From: a virus | IMG/VR virus record: IMGVR_UViG_3300047321_000238 | Span: 174,297 to 238,296 of that record | DNA length: 64,000 bases | Direction: 5' to 3' (one strand) | Part shown: piece by piece, positions 10,301 through 17,083 of the stretch | Layout of the letters: each line of letters starts with the position of its first letter | Numbering within the stretch: position 1 is the first letter of the stretch | Position numbers and translations under genes: made by a program | Notes under the pieces: generated by a model | Seen by the model: the letters and a program-made list of their open reading frames with translations, nothing else | Database searches by the model: none | What the model was told of the DNA's origin: nothing

Positions 10301-10776
10301 CTAATATGGCTAAGTACGGATATAAAGATGCTATTAATAATATAAGTAAAGAGTTTAATTTCGATCCTTATGTTATAGCAGCTATGGCAACTATTGAAAC
10401 TACAGGAAATCCTCATGAAGGTTCTACGTATAAAGGTATACTGCAAGTAGAAAATGGCTCTGAAGATCCAACAACTAATATAAGGCAAGCTCTTGAAGGA
10501 CTCATGGCAAGAAAACCTTACTTAGTACAAAATGGTTGGAGCGAAAATAATATTCACGTATTGGTATCTGCTCATAACTCTGGAGAAGGAACCGTAGGAG
10601 GAGCTAAAAAAGCTAGCAATTTAAATTTAGCATCTTGTAAAATACCAGAGATGGGAGAAGCTTTGTATAACTATGTAAAAGCAACTACGTCTTGGGATCC
10701 TATGGAAAAGAAAACTTACACAACTAAAGTATTAAGAGCATATGCGTTACTTTATTCTCAAAACGCGTTAAGTTAA
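7360..10776 (+). CDS. Three-domain peptidoglycan hydrolase (amidase + NlpC/P60 + lytic transglycosylase), likely tail-associated
   Basis: The 1138-aa protein carries three cell-wall-cutting domains. Residues 20-170 resemble an N-acetylmuramoyl-L-alanine amidase (Amidase_2) with likely zinc ligands His30, His145 and Asp151 (DKGP, as in AmpD DPGP). Residues about 780-925 are an NlpC/P60 endopeptidase with catalytic DCSS (Cys820) and HHVAIYIG (His897). Residues about 985-1125 are a lysozyme/SLT-type domain with Glu1013 (ATIETTG) and SAHNSGEG. Between them are acidic low-complexity linkers and a Cys-rich module (CIRC, CLCC, about 445-490) reminiscent of tail-hub lysins. It has no signal peptide. 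The size and linkers favour a virion-borne lysin for DNA entry, although it may also act in lysis. It lies far from the structural cluster. Confidence 0.88.
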   Translation: MNRDDFNIIDHKLSKLTNKKRTDTKGITLHCYADWYDNKSQYGGFDLVQSINTNQENYGFNFLLDQYDIVEAVKESSVADPFGTKKPTYIATNLYENKISENTLSICIFISKEHNYEETEKVLVKFLAYLLNEYKLKTDDIWRGHDLSKDDKGPIQYLDTDIFKKLLKEVDDYIAFISDDDNKDKEFEFVSPFKSADNTTTVEEAVNKIFDTNKDKIDDYVNQFEPWDKEKAEIKQAVAKPEVGNLKTKTFPTKNKLQYKITNTPPGSATHCVKASDRLEGIETEEDTFVEPIYPDLITPPGGEINIANGSSETAVQSSSSSTTPISVEDFEKRQKTFDMKDFSNVKKETVGRPINTDDPFPVDEQIKKLEEHFPKVKIDKTTFDFTEDNHPGSAIGKAMAKNYAMTYDMVNEISKRTEKRLVKIENNLATVMRNMFRMSSRVNINCVYYGGQSVYGKYKCIRCLHDNRIDDGAIVTMDQCLCCTRYEPILGQVYAILDETGSNVSQVVDDLQMSYMELYDYQVFNNVNEYNTAPKDANLKKDSTDIPKEFRDTKWADTAEEKKAKAELKAKRAAAANVSGEPEVTKKDEKILITYEEVKEYLDTKLQEVIILDSENKQLTKDEYIIIKKYEMLKAITDKINEESTEKKYKDDSGNDITREDYIKLLTKKFKDSYVSDEYYNGFKMDWTPNLLETHKANINVYDVEKLKDGKSAQIDTVDHQPSLSRDLFIDSREEAIEYEKLEFNIKDYDIGDFSGGVNGSSSSGGIFGGMGSTVVRNKIVEYAKNAVTLCAEGKAKYSQGQRMLHDDKAVNGISYWDCSSLVQAAYEAGGITGVTGNTCSEYPSCLDTNGGLLIPIAEVDKAIPGDIVWFYSGNKPTDQAGLQTIDYSNASLLHHVAIYIGDGKIAHASGENSTPNIKISDLYSEAIAFGRPKDLIELDRAASTGASGPGVWNREAQGIDDELWNASSVADEQVPAFIANMAKYGYKDAINNISKEFNFDPYVIAAMATIETTGNPHEGSTYKGILQVENGSEDPTTNIRQALEGLMARKPYLVQNGWSENNIHVLVSAHNSGEGTVGGAKKASNLNLASCKIPEMGEALYNYVKATTSWDPMEKKTYTTKVLRAYALLYSQNALS

Positions 10777-10818
10777 GTTATTAGCTATTAAAAATATAAT
10801 CAAACAGGAGGTTTGCTT

Positions 10819-11124
10819 GTGGAAATTTTAAGTAGTATTAACTACGGCAGATGTTTGAATTATCATAATGTGCACGAAGAATGTGATTTATGTTGCTGTG
10901 AGTGCACCAGCAGATGTGATAAGTGTTGTAAGATAATTAATCATTTGGATAATAGGCATGATTGTGGGAACTTCTATAACGTAGTTGACTTCCATAATAA
11001 ACTATTAAAGCAAACTCTTTTCATTAAAGAGGAAATGAAAAGACTCAATGATACTAAAAAGAGATTTGCACAAAGAGATTTAGGCACAATACAAATCATA
11101 AAAAAGATAACAAAAGAAAGGTAG
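10819..11124 (+). CDS. Cys-rich small protein with MEIL tag (101 aa)
   Basis: GTG at 10819 lies seven bases after AGGAGGT; an in-frame TTG at 10813 would begin next to the ribosome site and is rejected. The protein begins MEILSSINYGRC and then has a dense Cys cluster (CDLCCCEC, CDKCC) with flanking His residues, suggesting two zinc sites. The C-terminal half is a basic helix (KEEMKRLNDTKKRFAQR). This fits a small zinc-binding nucleic-acid or protein adaptor, but no family is recognised. It is the last gene of the lysin operon, before a terminator. Confidence 0.75.
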   Translation: MEILSSINYGRCLNYHNVHEECDLCCCECTSRCDKCCKIINHLDNRHDCGNFYNVVDFHNKLLKQTLFIKEEMKRLNDTKKRFAQRDLGTIQIIKKITKER

Positions 11125-11147
11125 TCGTTATGACTACCTCCTTTTTA
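11119..11147 (+). terminator. Terminator at the convergent gene junction
   Basis: AGGTAGTC-gttat-GACTACCT forms an 8-bp stem followed by CCTTTTTATTTT. It overlaps the stop of the Cys-rich gene. The same hairpin may also halt the opposing dnaE transcript, though its T-run on that strand is weaker. Confidence 0.85.
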
Positions 11148-11165
11148 TTTTATTCTTTTCCCAAG

Positions 11166-11223
11166 TTGCTTACTTGCGAGTGCCACCGTATTTCTTTTTT
11201 TATTGCTTACTTACGAGTGCCAC
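11166..11223. repeat. Two 21-bp direct repeats at the end of dnaE
   Basis: TTGCTTACTTGCGAGTGCCAC at 11166-11186 recurs at 11203-11223 with one substitution, a period of 37 bases. The second copy ends on the first base of the dnaE stop codon (read on the + strand). It is non-coding and of unknown function; it is more GC-rich than its surroundings. Confidence 0.75.
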
Positions 11224-14200
11224 TATGAGATTGCTTCAAATGATTCCTCTGCTTCTTCTTCCATTATATCTATTTGTGGAAGTGTGTTAGTTTCTAGTAC
11301 TGCGTTTGCTATTATCTTCCCGCTCGCGTCCTTCTTACCTTGGATAGTAATGTCTCTTATTACACTCATATCGAATGAACAACTTGTTTTCTTGTATAGG
11401 TTAGCAAATACTAATCCTTCAATTGATATTCCTTCATAACTGAAAGTTACAAATCCCATCATGTTTCCTTTCTTATCACACTTTTCCATAACTTTTTCAA
11501 GTTTGAAAGTTTGTTGGAATGAATCATTTGTTTTGATTGTTTCCCACCATGGTTGATAAGTAATAGAAGTTCCAAGTACTTCAGTTTCTAATTCCATACA
11601 TGCATTCTTATCATAAACTAAAGATACTAATCTTTCATCTTTATCTTTTCTAATATCCATTAGCTCATTCATAGTTTCATATCTATTAGTGTTATAGAAA
11701 TCAAATGCTCCTGCTTTAATTAAACCAAACATAACTCTCTTGTTAGCATGTTTCTTATCCATTTTATCAAGAGTATCTTGAATACTTACATAAGGTCTAT
11801 TCTCTATTATATTGTTTATACTGTTTTCGCCTAACCCCTTTACTGATTTAAGTCCATAATATATTTCACCATTTACTTCAGTGAAATCGTAGTCTGAATA
11901 ATTCACATCGGGAGTGGTTATATTAATGTTGTAACCCTTAGCAGTTTTAGAATATAAATCTATTTTATCAGATTCACTTTGCATTGAAAGTAAAGCAGCA
12001 AAGAATTTAGCAGCGTGCTTTTTCTTCAAATACATTGTACATAAAGTAACTACGGCATAAGTCGCTGAATGAGATTTATTGAATAGGTATGAAGCGTATC
12101 CTTTAAGCTTATTCCAGAAATCTACTAGTTCCTCTTCAGTGTAACCATTGTTAATTCCCCCTACTACAGGTGAACCGTATTTACCCTTCGCATCGTATAT
12201 GCATTGATCAGTATTCGTCTCATCATAATCTGCAGGAGGGTTACAATTTTTTTTACCATATATGAACAATCTCCTAGCAAGTTCCATCTTATCAGCTTTC
12301 TTTTTAGCTAGTGCTTTACGAAGTATACTGTCAGCTTGAACATCGTCAAAGCCAGCTACTAGTTTAGAGATAAGCATACATTGTTCTTGGTATATAATTG
12401 TGTTATAGGTATCCTTAGTAATTTCTTCAGTCCCTCTAAGTTGTGGGATTGCTATTTCAAATCCGTTCTTTCTTTGAGCGTATTGAGTATGCATTCCTGC
12501 ACTTAATGGACCTGGCCTACCTATAGCTAATATTGCACAGATATCATTAATGTCTGTTGGAATTATATCTGAAACTAAAGATTTAAATAGATTACTTTCC
12601 ATTTGGAATAATCCTTCTGTTTCTTTATTTTGTGTCATTTCAAATATCTCTTCATCATCTAAGTGATTTTCTATTTCTTTATATAAATCATTCATTGTAG
12701 CATTTGAATCTACAGCCTTAATTGTTTTATCTAATACATCTAATGTTTTAAGTCCTAGTATATCAAGTTTGATTGCATTTAAGCTTTCTAATTGTGGACC
12801 TGTAAATAATGCAACTCTTATTCCATCAACAGTTCTTGTAGGGAAATAGTCTGTAACATCACATGGCATTACTAATATTCCTGATGCATGAACTCCCATG
12901 TTTCTTGGAGTGCCTTCAAATCTTCTAGCTAATCTAAATAGTTCAGGATATCTATTTTCTATATCTTTAAATTTATTATACTTAGCTATTAATTTATTGT
13001 AAGTAGCATCATCGCCTTCTGCTTTTGCTTCATTAGCACTTGTTTCTAATTTATCTAAGTCTTTAAACTTAATTGCTGGAGCATTGTCTGTTATATCATC
13101 AATATCTTTTGATATATTATTCATTATCATAAAGTCTACTCTAAGAACTCTACCGAAGTCTTTAAGTCCTGACTTAACTCCCATTACTGTATAAGTTCCA
13201 ATATGAGATACAGCAGCTTGACCATGAACTTCTTCTAGATGTTTTATAAGTTTATCTCTACCATAGTATGAGTAATCCATATCTACATCTGGTGGATCAA
13301 CTCTATCTTTAGTTAAGAATCTAAAGAATAATAAGTTATATTTAATTGGATCGATTATCTTAGTTGCACCATTAACGAATAGTGTAAGAGCTCCTGCCGC
13401 ACTACCACGTCCTGGTCCTACTGGAATATCTTCTTGGTCACAGTATTCAACGTTCTCAAATATCTTTAATATATAAGGAGCAAATCCTTTAGAGTTTATG
13501 ATATCTAATTCTTCATATAATCTTTTCTCATATTTGATTACATCTATTTCAGGATGTTCATTTTTATATTTATATAATCCTTTGTATGATTTCAAAGTTA
13601 AGTATTGTTCAGTAGTTAATCCTTGAGGTACTTCTACTTTAGGGAATAAAGGTTTCTCTGAACCAATCTTTAAGCCATCTTCTATTCTACTTGCTATGAC
13701 ATTTGTATTAGATAAAGCATGCTTAATTATACTGTCCTTGATTTGATGTCTAGTTAAAGCACTTTCCATTTCATCATAACTTCTAATCCAAAACTCTTCT
13801 TCGTAATGCATTCTGTCTTCATCGTCTTTAGACTTACCAATACCAACACATAATAAAGTATCATGGTCATCAGCATCTTCTCTTAGTGTGTAATGTACAT
13901 CGTTAGTTGCAACTAATTCTATATCATGTTCTATAGATAATTCTATAAGTCTATGATTAACAAATTGTTGTTCAGCTACATTTAATGGTTGTATTTCTAA
14001 ATAGAATCTATCTCCAAAGATACCTTTGTATTTTTCTATTAATGGATTTACTTGTTCTTCATGATGTCTTATACAATATGGTATCATTCCACCTAAGCAT
14101 GCAGATAAACATATAAGTCCTTCATTATACCTTTCAAGCATTTCAAAGTCACAACAGAATCTGCCATTGTAAGTGCATGTATCAGCCGCTTCTGATTGTA

Positions 14201-14678
14201 GTTTGATTAAGTTATTTAAACCTGTTTGGTTCATAGCTAATATTACAATATGGAATTGTTTAACTTGATATGTGTAATCAGAAATGATTTCATTAATTTC
14301 TTTCTTAGTAATTTTCTTCTTACCAATCTTTTCAGGTATTTCAAGTCCAGTTGCTTCCGTATAATTTTTAATAGCTAACTCTCTTCTCTCATCAGCTGTT
14401 AATGATAATATACCAGTGTCCCAAGTTTGATACATTTCGCATCCGTATATAGGTTTGATTCCTTCTTCTTTACAAGCATCTTTAAAGTCTAACCAACCAC
14501 CTATGTGATTATGGTCTGTAATTGCTATAGAAGTCATTCCTAGTTTTTTTGCTCTTTTAACTCCATCTATTATCTTGTTTCCTCCATCTAGGAAACTATA
14601 TGTTGTATGAACGTGTAAGTGTGTAAATTCTTCTTGTATTATTTCCATTGCATTTATCTCATCAAAAAAATTACTCAT
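11223..14678 (-). CDS. dnaE: DNA polymerase III alpha subunit, DnaE type, complete
   Basis: A complete 1151-aa polymerase. An N-terminal PHP domain keeps metal-site motifs (HLHVHTTYSFLDG at about 20-32, ITDHNHIGG at about 53-61), so a proofreading-type activity is possible. The palm has PGRGSAAGAL and DPPDVDMDY; Asp466 and Asp468 match the catalytic pair of E. coli DnaE, and KLDILGLKTLD carries the third aspartate. A finger region (NKSHSATYAVVTL) and a C-terminal OB-fold follow. There is no inserted exonuclease domain as in PolC. The start touches the stop of a ribbon-helix-helix gene. This is probably a main replicative polymerase of the phage and differs from the DnaE at 1-1011. Confidence 0.95.
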   Translation of the reverse strand: MSNFFDEINAMEIIQEEFTHLHVHTTYSFLDGGNKIIDGVKRAKKLGMTSIAITDHNHIGGWLDFKDACKEEGIKPIYGCEMYQTWDTGILSLTADERRELAIKNYTEATGLEIPEKIGKKKITKKEINEIISDYTYQVKQFHIVILAMNQTGLNNLIKLQSEAADTCTYNGRFCCDFEMLERYNEGLICLSACLGGMIPYCIRHHEEQVNPLIEKYKGIFGDRFYLEIQPLNVAEQQFVNHRLIELSIEHDIELVATNDVHYTLREDADDHDTLLCVGIGKSKDDEDRMHYEEEFWIRSYDEMESALTRHQIKDSIIKHALSNTNVIASRIEDGLKIGSEKPLFPKVEVPQGLTTEQYLTLKSYKGLYKYKNEHPEIDVIKYEKRLYEELDIINSKGFAPYILKIFENVEYCDQEDIPVGPGRGSAAGALTLFVNGATKIIDPIKYNLLFFRFLTKDRVDPPDVDMDYSYYGRDKLIKHLEEVHGQAAVSHIGTYTVMGVKSGLKDFGRVLRVDFMIMNNISKDIDDITDNAPAIKFKDLDKLETSANEAKAEGDDATYNKLIAKYNKFKDIENRYPELFRLARRFEGTPRNMGVHASGILVMPCDVTDYFPTRTVDGIRVALFTGPQLESLNAIKLDILGLKTLDVLDKTIKAVDSNATMNDLYKEIENHLDDEEIFEMTQNKETEGLFQMESNLFKSLVSDIIPTDINDICAILAIGRPGPLSAGMHTQYAQRKNGFEIAIPQLRGTEEITKDTYNTIIYQEQCMLISKLVAGFDDVQADSILRKALAKKKADKMELARRLFIYGKKNCNPPADYDETNTDQCIYDAKGKYGSPVVGGINNGYTEEELVDFWNKLKGYASYLFNKSHSATYAVVTLCTMYLKKKHAAKFFAALLSMQSESDKIDLYSKTAKGYNINITTPDVNYSDYDFTEVNGEIYYGLKSVKGLGENSINNIIENRPYVSIQDTLDKMDKKHANKRVMFGLIKAGAFDFYNTNRYETMNELMDIRKDKDERLVSLVYDKNACMELETEVLGTSITYQPWWETIKTNDSFQQTFKLEKVMEKCDKKGNMMGFVTFSYEGISIEGLVFANLYKKTSCSFDMSVIRDITIQGKKDASGKIIANAVLETNTLPQIDIMEEEAEESFEAIS

Positions 14679-14837
14679 TTATTTATCCCCCTTATACTTT
14701 TCTATTACTAGTCTTAATCCCTCTTCTATTAAATCATTAGCACATATCTTTTTACTTTCATTCGATAATTGTAAAGCTAATATTTGAATTGGTCTATATA
14801 AATCTCTTTCCAGAGTTGTATTTACTGCTACTCTCAT
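14679..14837 (-). CDS. Ribbon-helix-helix (Arc/CopG-like) protein, 52 aa
   Basis: ATG at 14837 follows GGAGACGATTAAA, and TAA lies directly before the dnaE ATG. The 52 residues read as a short beta strand (RVAVNTTLERDL) then two helices (PIQILALQLSN, ANDLIEEGLRLVIEKY), the layout of a dimeric ribbon-helix-helix DNA-binding protein. Located between the first gene of the operon and dnaE, it is a candidate autorepressor acting on the palindrome inside the operon promoter at 15261-15289. The fold is inferred from pattern, not from a search. Confidence 0.7.
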   Translation of the reverse strand: MRVAVNTTLERDLYRPIQILALQLSNESKKICANDLIEEGLRLVIEKYKGDK

Positions 14838-14849
14838 TTTAATCGTCTC

Positions 14850-15239
14850 CTATTCTGTTGGTGTCCATTCAGCTGTGTATTCTTCATCAAAAATAATTCT
14901 ACTTACTCTAGCTCCCCTATATGCAGGAACTCTTTGATCAGGATATATTGCTCCTTCACCTATTTCATATGCATTTACATCATCATTATAACGTCCATTA
15001 ATATTTGTAACATGAGTATAAGTTTCATTAATCATTAATATGTTTTGCATCTTAATTTGAGTCTCTGCACAATCAGTAATAAATTTAAAAACTTCTCTAG
15101 GTACAAATTCATTTGTTAATGGATTAACTTTTAATATATTATATGCACCTGCATAATCTTCTTTTGTATCTCCGTTATATATTAAATTTAACGCTTCATA
15201 TATATCTTGTATTTGTTGAGTATATTTAAGTAGTTCCAC
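14850..15239 (-). CDS. Small protein with MELL tag (129 aa), first gene of the dnaE operon
   Basis: It starts with GTG behind GAGGTGG. The N-terminus MELLKYTQQIQDIYEAL fits the shared tag and continues as an amphipathic helix. The rest is mixed, ending in a beta-like segment (RVSRIIFDEEYTAEW). No family is recognised. It is the first gene after a strong sigma-A-like promoter, followed without gaps by the ribbon-helix-helix gene and dnaE. Confidence 0.8.
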   Translation of the reverse strand: MELLKYTQQIQDIYEALNLIYNGDTKEDYAGAYNILKVNPLTNEFVPREVFKFITDCAETQIKMQNILMINETYTHVTNINGRYNDDVNAYEIGEGAIYPDQRVPAYRGARVSRIIFDEEYTAEWTPTE

Positions 15240-15260
15240 TATTAACCACCTCTTGAATAT

Positions 15261-15289
15261 ATTGTATCATGTAGTTACCTACATGTCAA
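15261..15289 (-). promoter_or_regulatory. Sigma-A-type promoter with operator palindrome in its spacer
   Basis: On the minus strand TTGACA (15284-15289) and TACAAT (15261-15266) are separated by exactly 17 bases. The spacer holds the 18-bp palindrome CATGTAG-GTAA-CTACATG (15268-15285), which overlaps the -35 box. A repressor bound there would block RNA polymerase. It drives the tagged gene, the ribbon-helix-helix gene and dnaE. Confidence 0.8.
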
Positions 15290-15317
15290 CATGAAAAATG
15301 TTAATAAGGGAAATATT

Positions 15318-15331
15318 TGTAGTAATATATA
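15318..15331 (+). promoter_or_regulatory. Candidate phage late promoter element (holin gene)
   Basis: TGTAGTAATATATA lies about 40 bases before the holin ATG and has no good sigma-A boxes around it. It matches the GTAATATATA motif found before other lysis and structural operons. Confidence 0.45.
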
Positions 15332-15359
15332 TCGAATAAATTAAGATGGAGGTTTTATT

Positions 15360-15647
15360 ATGGATTATACTAATTTAGTTAAATTCGTCCCAGAACAACT
15401 ATTAATTCTTGTAGCTGCATTAGGTGTGGTTGGGTACTTTGTAAAGAGTACTAACAAAATTCAAGATGCTTATATACCATTTATTTTAATGGTGTTAGGT
15501 GTTGCAGGTTCTTTGTTAATGATGGGGCTTAATGTTACTTCTGTATTACAAGGTATCATTTCTGCCGCAGTTGCCGTTCTTGGTAATAATATTGTTAAAC
15601 AAGGTTCTGAAATATTAGGCACTACAGATACAACAGATGTAAAATAG
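15360..15647 (+). CDS. Phage holin (Hol44/holin superfamily V-like)
   Basis: The 95-aa protein has three hydrophobic segments (about residues 12-28, 38-56 and 59-78) and a short charged C-terminus, as in small holins. The opening MDYTNLVKFVPEQLLILVA and the KIQDAYIPF motif before the second span match the Hol44-type family of Gram-positive phages. It would form membrane lesions that end the infection cycle. The ribosome site is ATGGAGG. It is a single + gene between two minus operons, framed by its own promoter motif and a bidirectional terminator, so it is regulated apart from its neighbours. Confidence 0.8.
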   Translation: MDYTNLVKFVPEQLLILVAALGVVGYFVKSTNKIQDAYIPFILMVLGVAGSLLMMGLNVTSVLQGIISAAVAVLGNNIVKQGSEILGTTDTTDVK

Positions 15648-15655
15648 TTGCACAA

Positions 15656-15684
15656 AAAGAAGAAGCCGTAATGGCTTCTTTTTC
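15656..15684. terminator. Bidirectional terminator between holin and folD-like gene
   Basis: AGAAGCC-gtaat-GGCTTCT (15661-15679) is flanked by A-rich sequence on the left and T-rich sequence on the right, so it has a T-run after the stem on both strands. It serves both convergent genes. Confidence 0.85.
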
Positions 15685-16607
15685 TATTCTACATTACTTT
15701 TTGTACGTTGCATCATTGCGTTCTGAATGTTCGCACAGATCAACGTGTTCTCTAATAAACTACACAATGCTAAGTTTACATATTCCCAAACAGGTAGAAC
15801 TTTTAAATAAGTTAAATAGTCAAATTTATATTTGTAATCTAGATTGTTATATTGAAGATTTCCATTAATTTTATTTGCACGGTTTTTATGAATATCAAGG
15901 TCAAAGATATAAGTGGACTTGTTATTTATGCCGTGTATAATTCTTTGTTCTATGTGGTAGTTAACATCGTCTAATAAATCGTATCCTATAGAGTTAGCTT
16001 TCTTATTAGCTATTAATATAATATTTGAATCATAAAATAAAGATGATAAGTTATGAGTATTATTATTTGCAATTATAATAGTAGACTTTTCTCTTCTTAA
16101 TATTTCAGTTAAGTATTTTATATAGTGATTATTATTATCGTCTGTTACTATTAAGACCTTGCTCTTATCTAATGGCACTTTCTCGTAACGAAGTAAAGAT
16201 AAGATACCTTTTGCTATGCACGGTTGTGTAATATCTTCTCTAGTCATTAAAGATCCTACATTAGGAATAGATAAACAATCTACATCTTTAAAAGGTACAA
16301 TATTATTCGCAAGGTTTTCATTGGGTGTTTCAAGGATAATGCCGTGAACATTAAAGTCATTATTATACTTATCAATGACTTGTATGGCCTTCTCCTTATT
16401 GTTACTGAACACGTCAACAACATCAAGTTTAATATTGCAATATTCACAATATTGTTTTAACACATCCATATAGTATTTATACTTTGAACTTCTAGTTGTT
16501 CTTATTATAACTAAAGAGGGGTATACTCTTTGCATTCTTAGCAGACTAGTTCTTATCCTTGCATTCTTTAAAATGTTTTCTATTATTATTTTAGTATCAA
16601 TAATCAT
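15684..16607 (-). CDS. FolD-like protein (methylenetetrahydrofolate dehydrogenase/cyclohydrolase family), divergent
   Basis: The 307-aa protein keeps the FolD order: a SxxYxxxxxK-like helix (residues about 41-55), VHGIILETP (88-95; FolD has VxGILVQLPLP), KDVD (107-110; FolD KDVDGF), IPNVGSL (114-120), QPCIAKGILSLL (FolD PCTPxGxxxLL) and then a Rossmann-like half with NNNTHNL in place of HSxT. The GRSxxVGxP cofactor loop reads TDDNNNHYIKY and the catalytic Lys position appears replaced, so ordinary folate activity is doubtful. It could have been recruited for another nucleotide or folate task. Family membership is well supported; activity is not. Ribosome site AGGGAGG. Confidence 0.7.
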   Translation of the reverse strand: MIIDTKIIIENILKNARIRTSLLRMQRVYPSLVIIRTTRSSKYKYYMDVLKQYCEYCNIKLDVVDVFSNNKEKAIQVIDKYNNDFNVHGIILETPNENLANNIVPFKDVDCLSIPNVGSLMTREDITQPCIAKGILSLLRYEKVPLDKSKVLIVTDDNNNHYIKYLTEILRREKSTIIIANNNTHNLSSLFYDSNIILIANKKANSIGYDLLDDVNYHIEQRIIHGINNKSTYIFDLDIHKNRANKINGNLQYNNLDYKYKFDYLTYLKVLPVWEYVNLALCSLLENTLICANIQNAMMQRTKSNVE

Positions 16608-16708
16608 ATTTAATTTGCCTCCCTATTCTAATTTGTCGTTTTAGTATTCATTAATAGCTATTAATTTATTCATTATTACAACAATTAAAACAAGGAAAAC
16701 TATGCCAG

Positions 16709-17083
16709 TTAATCTAGATATTCCACTTTGAGATCTGCTGATATTAAACTTAATGAATACACCATTTCATCGTCATTGTTTAATCTTACTTCTTTACGCA
16801 TTACGTAAGGACAATATAAGTGTATTGTAACTTGTCCATCTGGTGAACATATTATTAGACTTTGTCCTTCTTTTAAATGAGCAATGTTTTGATCTTTAGT
16901 TATTAAATCAACTACACAGTTTTTTCTTCCTACAGAATGAAAGTCTGGACCTTGACTGGATCCCATAGTGAATACAGGAGCAGTCTCTCTTGTGATTTGA
17001 TAACTAACAGAGTCTGCTGTAATTGTTATTTCTGTTGCATTTTCTAATTTATTTATTTGTTGTACATAACTTAATAATTCCAT
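16709..17083 (-). CDS. Beta-rich small protein with MELL tag (124 aa)
   Basis: ATG at 17083 overlaps the previous stop by one base and follows GAGGAG. After the tag MELLSYVQQINKLEN the sequence is beta-rich (ATEITITADSVSYQI, CVVDLIT, QSLIICSPDGQVTIHLY, MVYSLSLISADLKVEYL), suggesting a beta-sandwich. The neighbour upstream carries the same kind of tag and an Ig-like domain, so this pair may be related structural or decoration proteins. No family is recognised. Confidence 0.78.
   Translation of the reverse strand: MELLSYVQQINKLENATEITITADSVSYQITRETAPVFTMGSSQGPDFHSVGRKNCVVDLITKDQNIAHLKEGQSLIICSPDGQVTIHLYCPYVMRKEVRLNNDDEMVYSLSLISADLKVEYLD

Noticed and set aside
11203-11439. A + strand frame of 78 codons over the end of dnaE
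   Set aside because: It is antisense to the conserved dnaE C-terminus and has no ribosome site.
16608-16708. Hydrophobic minus-strand stretch (TGIVFLVLIVVIM) in the gap before the folD-like gene
   Set aside because: No start codon with a ribosome site lies upstream in frame; the only ATG leaves ten residues.
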